Assembly: GCA_947178255.1 (NCBI GenBank)
Contig: CAMWXP010000005.1
Coordinates: 1 to 61,592, forward strand
DNA: 61,592 nucleotides
Direction of reading: 5' to 3'
Source of the DNA: an uncultured Clostridia bacterium
Lineage (GTDB): Bacteria; Bacillota; Clostridia; Christensenellales; Pumilibacteraceae
The translations under genes and the position numbers were made by a program. Positions 8,451 through 15,133 of this stretch are shown here, piece by piece (position 1 is the first letter of the stretch; each line of letters starts with the position of its first letter). The notes below the pieces were generated by a model. It saw only the letters and a list, made by a program, of their open reading frames with translations, was not told the origin of the DNA and searched no databases.

Positions 8451-10237
8451 TGAAAAAGATGGTATTAACTAAATTAACTTTATCCGGACAAGGTAAACAA
8501 GATGCGTGTTTATCTTTTACGAATGGACTAAATGTGATATCTGGAGATTCTGACACTGGTAAAACATATGCTTTTCAATGTCTTGACTATATGTTGGGGA
8601 AAGAAACTCCACCCAAAGATATATTGGAAGCTCACGGGTATTCGATTATTACATTAGAATTTAAAGTAGAAAATGAATTCTATAGAATACAAAGAAAAAT
8701 TGGCGAGAATAAATTTACGGTATTTCATAATAACGACACTAGGACTTTATCATATAAGCATGATCCTTATAGTACAGAAAATCTTTCAAGATATCTATTA
8801 AGTATCCTATCTGAGAGCAAAGACAACCTTTATGTCCGCACAAACGCGCAGAAGAAAATTCGCACTCTTTCTTTTAGGGATATGGTGCATTTATGCTTAA
8901 TATCCGAGACAGATATTATTGCTGAAATTTCTGCATTTCAATCTATCCAATATACCGAAAAAACAGTTAGAAATTCCATTCTTAAATACATTATTACGGG
9001 ACAAGACGATTCGACTTTAAAAGCCGAAAAAAATACAACCGAAGAAACAATCCGAAGAGCAGGTGTAGTTCAATTTTTGGAGAGAAAGAAAACGGAGATA
9101 GAACAAGATATCGCGGTAATTGAAAATGATGAGCACTTTAAGTTTTATATTAATGACTCTACTTTAAATGATGCAATTATAAAAATACAATCGCTTCGCA
9201 AAGAAATAGCAAACACTCAACATGAGTTAACAAAACTTAATGCAGAAATAACTAATTTAAAGAAAGTATGCGTAGAAGATGAAGCTAGTATTTCGGAATT
9301 TGAAAAATTAGAAGAGCATTATGCGGCTGAGCAAAACAAAATAGACATGATATCTTCATATGAGGATTTTGTTTTGCAATTGCCACAAGTGGCCTGCCCT
9401 TTTTGTAAACAACCTATTGACCCTAAAACCCTTAGCGATGAAGATATAGAAGGATTATATGAATATTGGGCGGTAACTCAACAGGATCTACAGGAAAAAA
9501 GAACGGAATTGTTACGTTCCATTAAAGATGTAGAAGAACGTTTGAGAAATAGTCTTGCAAGATTGCAGGAGTTAACTAAACATAGAGATCGACTTAATTC
9601 TGATATAAAAAATAGAGAAGATGAAATAAAATCATTTAGTGAAAGCATTGCTCAAATGCGTGAACTTGATGAAATGAAGAATACACTAAAATTGCTAAGA
9701 AAAGAATTGTTATCAGTTGTCGCAAGTATAGAAGAATATAGTAAAAAGGTTTTTAAAGAAAAAGAAAATTTATCGATGGTTGATAGTAGTCAATATGAGA
9801 ACTATTGTAAAATTATATCCGATACATTAAAATGCTGGGGATTTGCAGAGAATCCACAAGTAAAGTTTGATCCTAATAATTTGGATTTAATCATAGATGG
9901 GAAATCAAGAGATACTTGGGGAAAAGGATATAGAGCATTCATCATGTCCGCAATGGCGGTTAGCTTGATGCGGTATTGTTCTCAGTATAATCGTTTACAT
10001 CCTGGATTTGTCATAATTGATTCCCCATTGGTATCATTAAAGGAACGTAAAAAGGACGAAAATAACAAATGGATTGATTTATATATGGAAAGAAAAATGA
10101 TTGCTGATATTTTAAATAAAGACTCACAAAATCAGGTTATTATTTTTGAAAATAAAGACTTAAAGTTCGACTTTGACTATAATTATATAGAGTACAATCA
10201 TGAAGGCGATACATTAAACGGATTTATCCCTAAATAG
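8450..10237 (+). CDS. ABC-3C SMC-like ATPase (DUF3732-type)
   Basis: This 595-residue protein has Walker A GDSDTGKT at about residues 32-39, then two coiled-coil stretches (about 200-300 and 345-440) around a CPFCKQP zinc hook near residue 315. Walker B with the following segment FVIIDSPLVSLKERK is near 518. This is the SMC/Rad50-like layout of DUF3732 ATPases from ABC-3C systems. The SD ATAGGAGT lies inside the preceding gene. The protein probably senses invading DNA or a repair intermediate. Last gene of the operon; a terminator follows about 100 bp on. Confidence 0.85.
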   Translation: MKKMVLTKLTLSGQGKQDACLSFTNGLNVISGDSDTGKTYAFQCLDYMLGKETPPKDILEAHGYSIITLEFKVENEFYRIQRKIGENKFTVFHNNDTRTLSYKHDPYSTENLSRYLLSILSESKDNLYVRTNAQKKIRTLSFRDMVHLCLISETDIIAEISAFQSIQYTEKTVRNSILKYIITGQDDSTLKAEKNTTEETIRRAGVVQFLERKKTEIEQDIAVIENDEHFKFYINDSTLNDAIIKIQSLRKEIANTQHELTKLNAEITNLKKVCVEDEASISEFEKLEEHYAAEQNKIDMISSYEDFVLQLPQVACPFCKQPIDPKTLSDEDIEGLYEYWAVTQQDLQEKRTELLRSIKDVEERLRNSLARLQELTKHRDRLNSDIKNREDEIKSFSESIAQMRELDEMKNTLKLLRKELLSVVASIEEYSKKVFKEKENLSMVDSSQYENYCKIISDTLKCWGFAENPQVKFDPNNLDLIIDGKSRDTWGKGYRAFIMSAMAVSLMRYCSQYNRLHPGFVIIDSPLVSLKERKKDENNKWIDLYMERKMIADILNKDSQNQVIIFENKDLKFDFDYNYIEYNHEGDTLNGFIPK

Positions 10238-10294
10238 TTCTATGTGCAGTATAAAACCGCACGTGTATCCCAAACTTCTCTTTATACATAAAAA

Positions 10295-10323
10295 GTTCAA
10301 ATTCGGGTGATGGCTGCCCGCCA
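10295..10323. repeat. Right att-like half repeat (candidate attR)
   Basis: GTTCAAA, 14 bases, GCCCGCCA: the same blocks and spacing as 27-55 at the other end of the recombinase-to-ATPase segment. The 14-base middles are unrelated. Confidence 0.35.
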
Positions 10324-10331
10324 ACGTAAGG

Positions 10332-10354
10332 CGCGCTCTAACGAGCGCGTTTTT
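10332..10354 (+). terminator. Intrinsic terminator of the defence operon
   Basis: A CGCGCTC / GAGCGCG stem with a TAAC loop is followed by TTTTT. It is nested in a wider CCGCCAACG / CGTTGGCGG inverted repeat (10319-10364). Confidence 0.75.
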
Positions 10355-10439
10355 GCGTTGGCGGAGGCGGAGAATAGGCAATGCGAAGTGCGCAAAGTAA
10401 AATAATTATATTTGATAAAGTTTAAATAAAACTATCAAT

Positions 10440-10720
10440 TATAAAAAATATCAAGATATTTTTGCCGCAAGTTCGCTAGGCGCTCGGCGGAACGCCGAAG
10501 CCCGCCCGCGCAGTCCGCGGGCAATCCCTCCGACATAAGCCCCCAATTTAAATCCACGCGAAACAAATCTAACACTTTGTTGCGATATTTACTCAGTTCG
10601 ATATATAGTTATAATTTAATCATACTTTTATCGGCGTTTGCGTTGACATGGGTAAAAAATATAAACGCGATAGCATATTTATTGTGGTATTCCAGCCATC
10701 CGATTTGTCATACCTTTTAA
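10440..10720 (-). pseudogene. Decayed 3' end of a second serine recombinase gene
   Basis: Bases 10538-10705 align with the 3' end of the recombinase at 55-225 on the same strand. AAGC.CCCAATTT.AA.CC and CTTTT.TCGGCG, then ATATAAACGC and the GTGGTAT-like end, are shared. In-frame stops interrupt the remnant. On the minus strand it continues into the GC-rich double hairpin (10471-10526) and then AAAAATATC/GATATTTTT, a possible terminator. No promoter, start or catalytic part survives. I infer an older integration at the same place. Confidence 0.7.
10471..10526 (+). repeat. GC-rich double-hairpin element, copy 1
   Basis: The element begins GTTCGCTAGGCGCTCGGCG, with stems CGGCG/CGCCG and CCCGCG/CGCGGG, and ends in GCAATCCC. 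Copies 2 and 3 are at 28002-28060 (inverted) and 43700-43757. Loops vary while stems are kept. Confidence 0.85.
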
Positions 10721-10755
10721 ATTAAATTGGTCATGTGCTAAACACAAACATGCGG

Positions 10756-10950
10756 CTATTGAACTATAACCACATAACTTTTTTGAGCACAATTAACATA
10801 TGGGCTGGAGTAAACAATTCTTTGTCCAATACCCCTATATTGTGCCGATAGCTCACCTACGGAACCGTTGAATAACTCATTATTGTTTTTATCCGTAACG
10901 ATTATATTCATTTGACAGTATAAATTTTGAATACTTTGATCTAATGTCAT
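10756..10950 (-). CDS. Small hypothetical protein (64 aa)
   Basis: The frame starts at an ATG preceded by AAAAGAGGGTAAA, a good SD. The peptide (MTLDQSIQNLYCQMNIIV) shows no signal peptide or membrane helix and resembles nothing I recognise. It lies alone between the recombinase remnant and the radical SAM gene, so it may be cargo of the older element or a fragment. Bases 10238-10755 otherwise contain only the terminator, the remnant and the GC element. Confidence 0.4.
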   Translation of the reverse strand: MTLDQSIQNLYCQMNIIVTDKNNNELFNGSVGELSAQYRGIGQRIVYSSPYVNCAQKSYVVIVQ

Positions 10951-10991
10951 TTTACCCTCTTTTCATTTTTTATTTAACCGAATGGCTGGAA

Positions 10992-11861
10992 TCAAAATAA
11001 CTTTAATTGCTCGAATTTCGGACCTTGCGGAAATTCGTGCAAGTACGCGAACAGTTTATTATTGTCGCAAATTATACTGGCTTCTTTACAGCGCTTTTCA
11101 AACAGCACTTGAAGCTGTGCGGCGTTGGGGCTCGCGACCTCGTACTTTCCGCCGTAGGTTCTTATGTACTTTTCCTTTAAGCCAACGAAATGCTTGTCGA
11201 GCTGTTCGTAAAAATATTCTCTATTCCCCTCGCGCAACGTCAAGCCCATTCCGAAGTTGATTATTCCGTACACGCCCGCATCCGCGCAATAGTCGATAAT
11301 CCCGTTTATATTTTGCTCGGTGTCGTTTATAAACGGCAGTATTGGACAAAGCCACACTATCGTCGGCACGCCGTGGCTTTGAAAAGTCTTTAACATTGCC
11401 ACTCGCTCGCTCGTCGTGCTTACGTTGGGCTCTATCTTTTTGCAAAGCACGTCGTCCGCCGTGGTCAACGTGGTTTGCACTACGAACTTGGTCTTTTCGT
11501 TTATCTTACAAATCAAATCGAGGTCGCGCAAAATTCTATCGGACTTGGTCTGCACGGTCATTCCGAAGCCGTACTTGTAAACAAGCTCCATCGCCCCGCG
11601 CGTATAATTCAACTTGCTTTCGAGCGGTATGTATGGGTCGGTCATCGCGCCCGTGCCAATCATGCATTTTTTGCGCTTGCGCCGCAGCGCATCTTCGAGC
11701 AGCTCGAGCGCATTACTCTTAACCTCAATATCCTCGAATTCGTGAGTAAAGCCGTAACACCGACTTCTCGAATCGCAATATATACAGCCGTGCGAACAGC
11801 CGCGGTAAACGTTCATACCGTTATTCGCCGACAATATTCCTTTGGCTTTTGTAAAATGCAC
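10992..11861 (-). CDS. Radical SAM protein, spore photoproduct lyase-like family
   Basis: This 289-residue protein has the cluster motif CSHGCIYC near residue 22, the CxxxCxxC that binds [4Fe-4S] and S-adenosylmethionine. GTGAMTDPYIPLE and VQTKSDRILRD follow, as in the SPL/Rv2578c group of radical SAM enzymes. These act on nucleic acids or unknown substrates; true spore photoproduct lyase is somewhat longer, so DNA repair is only a possibility. The gene is monocistronic and converges on nothing. A 60-bp gap separates it from tspO. Its last codons (KFEQLKLF) are just right of the small hypothetical gene. Confidence 0.85.
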   Translation of the reverse strand: MHFTKAKGILSANNGMNVYRGCSHGCIYCDSRSRCYGFTHEFEDIEVKSNALELLEDALRRKRKKCMIGTGAMTDPYIPLESKLNYTRGAMELVYKYGFGMTVQTKSDRILRDLDLICKINEKTKFVVQTTLTTADDVLCKKIEPNVSTTSERVAMLKTFQSHGVPTIVWLCPILPFINDTEQNINGIIDYCADAGVYGIINFGMGLTLREGNREYFYEQLDKHFVGLKEKYIRTYGGKYEVASPNAAQLQVLFEKRCKEASIICDNNKLFAYLHEFPQGPKFEQLKLF

Positions 11862-11924
11862 TTATCTAATAGCTCCGCTTAGTCTAAGTGCATTATACCA
11901 TATATTACAGACTTAGCACAAGCC

Positions 11925-12389
11925 CTAATTCAAAATCCACAGCGCCAAGTTGAGCGTTGTCGCAATGCTCAGCCAAATGGGATAAATAATCAAAATATAT
12001 CCGAAAAGTATTTTGGTTTTGAAAATATCGGCGAGCAACAAAAATCCCGCAATAAGGTTTAGCAGTATTACGATATCGCCCAATAATAATTGTTTTAGGG
12101 TGAAAAACACCAAACACCAAAGCACGTTTAACGCGCCGTTGATTATCATTAAAACCACGGTGGATTTGGGTATATCCCCGTTTTTCAGCCAAATAAAGTT
12201 GATAAAGGCAAAAGCTATATAGATAGCCGTCCACACGATTGGGATAACGATATTCGGCACCCACTGCGACGGTTTAATCAGCCCGTTAAACCAATCCATA
12301 CCGAGCCGCACGAATACGCTGCCCAAAACCGCTACCGATATTATCGCGGCAAACGAAATTATTATTTTTTTAGTTTGATTGTTTTTCAT
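11925..12389 (-). CDS. tspO: TspO/MBR family membrane protein
   Basis: This 154-residue protein has five hydrophobic segments, as the family requires. Family marks are PSQWVPNIVIPIVWTAIY in the first loop and second helix, NGALNVLWCLVFF in helix three, and YPIWLSIATTLNLALWILN at the C-terminus. TspO proteins bind porphyrins and cholesterol-like ligands and are linked to tetrapyrrole handling and stress; the transport role is unsettled. It reads away from the deaminase gene, which has its own promoter at 12470. Confidence 0.9.
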   Translation of the reverse strand: MKNNQTKKIIISFAAIISVAVLGSVFVRLGMDWFNGLIKPSQWVPNIVIPIVWTAIYIAFAFINFIWLKNGDIPKSTVVLMIINGALNVLWCLVFFTLKQLLLGDIVILLNLIAGFLLLADIFKTKILFGYILIIYPIWLSIATTLNLALWILN

Positions 12390-12469
12390 ATAATTAAATA
12401 TATTGAAATCCGCAAAAATTTATGCGCCCGCCGCCTTGGACGCCATGGACTTACGCATTAGCAATACAC

Positions 12470-12498
12470 TTGAAAAACGGCTTTGTTCATGATATAAT
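12470..12498 (+). promoter_or_regulatory. Promoter of the deaminase-GrpB pair
   Basis: TTGAAA and TATAAT are 17 bp apart. The leader carries ATAAGGAATAATCAAC before the ATG at 12536. Confidence 0.75.
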
Positions 12499-12535
12499 GA
12501 CACCGACAAATCTTAACATATAAGGAATAATCAAC

Positions 12536-12922
12536 ATGGATATTTGGGAAAAAATGTACAACGCCGCAAAAGCGGTGCAAGGCGCGCGCGCCATATCCCC
12601 CACTATCGAAGTGGGAAGCGTTGCGGCGGCGATACTGACAAAAAACGGAAATATTTATACCGGCATTTGCATCGACACGGCGTGCAGCCTCGGTATGTGC
12701 GCCGAGCGCAATGCGATTGCAAACATGCTTACCAACGGCGAAAACGAAATCGACAAGGTTGTGGCTATCGTCGAGAGCGGCTCGGTCGGCGCGCCCTGCG
12801 GCGCGTGCCGAGAATTTATGATGCAGCTTTCCAAGGGCAGCGGCAATATCGAAATACTGATGGACTACGCAACCCGTAAAACAGTCCGCTTGAAAGAACT
12901 GTTGCCAGATTGGTGGTGCTAA
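12536..12922 (+). CDS. Cytidine deaminase family protein (blasticidin-S-deaminase-like)
   Basis: At 128 residues it has the usual length for a CDA-fold enzyme. Zinc ligands and the proton-shuttle glutamate are visible in CAERNAIAN (about 59-67), and the two further cysteines in PCGACREFM (about 86-94). It hydrolyses the amino group of a cytosine-like ring. The GVSVAAAIL and MCAERNAI context resembles blasticidin-S deaminases more than housekeeping Cdd, so the substrate may be a nucleoside antibiotic or an unusual nucleoside. It is 10 bases upstream of the GrpB gene, probably in one transcript. Confidence 0.88.
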   Translation: MDIWEKMYNAAKAVQGARAISPTIEVGSVAAAILTKNGNIYTGICIDTACSLGMCAERNAIANMLTNGENEIDKVVAIVESGSVGAPCGACREFMMQLSKGSGNIEILMDYATRKTVRLKELLPDWWC

Positions 12923-12932
12923 GGAAAACTCT

Positions 12933-13478
12933 ATGAGCAAAAAACTTTCGGAGATGACCTTGGAAGAGCTGTGGCAGCTGTTCCCCATAATCTTGACCGA
13001 ACACACCCCGTGTTGGGCGGATTGGTACGCAGAGGAAGTGGCAACACTTAAAAGTATATTGCCGCCCGATACTGTTTACTGCCATATTGGCAGCACGGCG
13101 ATAAGCGGCATTATGGCAAAGCCGATAATCGATATTCTTATTGTGGTTGATTCGCTCGACCGAATGAAACAAGCGGCAAGCCTTTTGCAAAGCCACGGAT
13201 ATATAGTTATGTCATCCGCCGAAAGCCGAATATCGCTAAACAAGGGTTACACCGAAAACGGATTTGCCGACAAGGTTTTCCACTTGCATATACGCCTGAA
13301 AAACGATACCGACGAAATTTATTTTAGGGATTACCTAATCACCCACCCCGATATTGCCAAAGATTACGAGCAGTTAAAGCTGGGCCTGTGGAAGCAATAC
13401 GAGCATGCCCGCGACGGCTATACCGAAGCAAAATCGGAATTTGTAAAAAAATACACCGCGCTTGCAAAGCAAAAATAG
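12933..13478 (+). CDS. GrpB family (UPF0157) nucleotidyltransferase-fold protein
   Basis: This 181-residue protein contains the family pattern YCHIGSTAISGIMAKPIIDILIVVDS (about 49-74), which holds the GS..D-x-D core of the nucleotidyltransferase fold, and FHLHIRLKN and FRDYLITHPDIA later. Substrates of GrpB-like proteins are not known. The SD AAGGAAAAC lies between the deaminase stop and this ATG, so the two are cotranscribed. Nothing unusual in length. Confidence 0.88.
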   Translation: MSKKLSEMTLEELWQLFPIILTEHTPCWADWYAEEVATLKSILPPDTVYCHIGSTAISGIMAKPIIDILIVVDSLDRMKQAASLLQSHGYIVMSSAESRISLNKGYTENGFADKVFHLHIRLKNDTDEIYFRDYLITHPDIAKDYEQLKLGLWKQYEHARDGYTEAKSEFVKKYTALAKQK

Positions 13479-13533
13479 TCGAGATTTTTATTATTCTTTT
13501 GTTATATACTTTACTTACACTGTGAGGTAGAAA

Positions 13534-14406
13534 GTGCAAGAACAAATCGAAGCGGTGCAACGCATGCAGGAATATATCGCAGAGCATTTATCGGAAGACA
13601 TAACGCTTGCCGATTTAGCCAAGGCGGCAATGTTTTCGCCGTGGTATGCGCGGCGAATATTCCTCGAACATACAGGGCTCACACCGTCCGATTATATTCG
13701 GCGGCTGCGGCTCAAGCATTCGGCATTGCGGTTGCGCGACGAAAAGGTAAACGTTTCGGACGTGGCGCTCGACTTGGGATTCGGCAGTGTGGACGGATAC
13801 ACCCGCGCTTTTGCGCGCGAGTTCGGGTGCAATCCCAAGCAGTACGCCTTAAACCCTACCCCTCTTACCCTGTTCAATCCTTACGGCGTAAAATACAAGT
13901 ATATCGCAAGGAGCAACAAACCAATGCAAAACACAAAAAATATTTTTATCAAGGTCGTATTTAAACCCGAACGCAAGGTCATACTTAAACGCGGCAAAAC
14001 CGCCACCGAATACTGGACGTACTGCAATGAGGTCGGCTGTGACGTTTGGGGAACCCTTTCCAGCATTAAATCGATTAGCGGCGAGCCCGTATGTTTGTGG
14101 CTGCCCGACAAATATATCAAGGCGGGCACAAGCCAATACGTTCAGGGCGTGGAGGTTTCCGCCGAATATAAAGGCGCCGTTCCCGACGGGTTTGACATTA
14201 TCACCCTACCCGCCGCCACCTACCTTATGTTCCAAGGCGAACCGTTCGCCGAGGAGGATTTCGGCACAGCTATTCAAGAGGTGCAGGAAGCCATCAAAAA
14301 ATACGACCCGTCGACTATCGGCTACAAATGGGACAACCAAAACCCGCGCATTCAATTAGAGCCTATCGGCACGCGCGGATATATCGAGCTTTTGGCTGTC
14401 AAGTAA
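13534..14406 (+). CDS. AraC family regulator with GyrI-like effector-binding domain
   Basis: This 290-residue protein starts at GTG behind GAGGTAGAAA. Residues 1-110 hold the two AraC helix-turn-helix units (ITLADLAKAAMFSPWYARRIF and VSDVALDLGFGSVDGYTRAF). Residues about 125-290 form a GyrI/SRPBCC-like ligand pocket (DVWGTLSSIKSISGEPVCLW, GVEVSAEYKG). Relatives such as Rob/TipA/BltR types sense hydrophobic or cationic drugs. No obvious target is adjacent. A related stand-alone ligand domain is encoded at 43899. Confidence 0.9.
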   Translation: MQEQIEAVQRMQEYIAEHLSEDITLADLAKAAMFSPWYARRIFLEHTGLTPSDYIRRLRLKHSALRLRDEKVNVSDVALDLGFGSVDGYTRAFAREFGCNPKQYALNPTPLTLFNPYGVKYKYIARSNKPMQNTKNIFIKVVFKPERKVILKRGKTATEYWTYCNEVGCDVWGTLSSIKSISGEPVCLWLPDKYIKAGTSQYVQGVEVSAEYKGAVPDGFDIITLPAATYLMFQGEPFAEEDFGTAIQEVQEAIKKYDPSTIGYKWDNQNPRIQLEPIGTRGYIELLAVK

Positions 14407-14483
14407 TTTATTCACTCGCAATTTCCTCTATACAAAAGTCGTTGCAGTTATGCGGCGGCTTTTTGCATTGCCAAAATATGTTC

Positions 14484-14512
14484 TTGACAAACGCCTGTAC
14501 TTTTTATAAAAT
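14484..14512 (+). promoter_or_regulatory. Promoter giving a near-leaderless transcript
   Basis: TTGACA and TAAAAT are 17 bp apart. Only 9 bases separate the -10 box from the ATG at 14522, and there is no SD. Confidence 0.7.
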
Positions 14513-14521
14513 GAATATATC

Positions 14522-15058
14522 ATGGAAGAGCGCGAAATTACCGACAAAGAACTATACAAAAGAGTTAGGCGCGTATTAAAAGCGACGCGGGGTCAATATT
14601 GGCTTGTGCTGTTCGGCGGTGTATTGTTTACGATAGTCGGAGCGTTTTTAACGGTGGGGCTGCTATGTTCACTGAATTCGGCAATTGTACCTGCGCAAAT
14701 AATAATGTTTTCTATACTCGGCATTGCGTCGTTGGCGTTCGGCATACCGTTGACAATTTATGCGCTCAAACGGATAATTCCGTATTTTTGTGATTTGCAT
14801 GTACTTAAACACGGAACAGTTTCTACCGCGCGAATAGCGGGAAGCAATTCCATTACCATCCAAGGACACTATGCGTGGAGAAAGTCAAATTTCTATTCCT
14901 TTGACATTAGGTTTTACGACGAGAACGGCGAAAAACGTTACAAAACCTTGCATTACTACAATCAAACTCAATATAAATATATTCAAAAAATACGTACCGT
15001 CAAAATCAAGCACCTTGACGGGCGCGCGGTAATTATTGAGGATATGCCGGAAAAGTAG
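14522..15058 (+). CDS. Two-helix membrane protein of unknown function
   Basis: This 178-residue protein has a charged N-terminus, then hydrophobic segments at about 26-48 (WLVLFGGVLFTIVGAFLTVG) and 58-82. A soluble C-terminal part of about 95 residues is rich in beta strands (ITIQGHYAWRKSNFYSFDIR). The layout resembles DUF3592-like membrane proteins, but I would not assign it. Expression appears to come from the promoter at 14484 with almost no leader. It ends before a bidirectional terminator shared with the convergent gene. Confidence 0.75.
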   Translation: MEEREITDKELYKRVRRVLKATRGQYWLVLFGGVLFTIVGAFLTVGLLCSLNSAIVPAQIIMFSILGIASLAFGIPLTIYALKRIIPYFCDLHVLKHGTVSTARIAGSNSITIQGHYAWRKSNFYSFDIRFYDENGEKRYKTLHYYNQTQYKYIQKIRTVKIKHLDGRAVIIEDMPEK

Positions 15059-15080
15059 TAATTATCATTTGCAATAAAAA

Positions 15081-15108
15081 ACCGTCAATACTAATTTGTA
15101 TTGACGGT
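15081..15108. terminator. Bidirectional terminator
   Basis: ACCGTCAATAC / GTATTGACGGT, an 11-bp stem flanked by A- and T-runs, lies between convergent genes. Confidence 0.85.
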
Positions 15109-15133
15109 TTTTATTTATCAAAATTTATGGGAT

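Noticed and set aside
10521-10545. A third tRNA-derived 3' end at GCAATCCCTCCGAC.
   Set aside because: The sequence beyond AATCCC aligns with the recombinase 3' end, so it is better read as that remnant than as a tRNA fragment.
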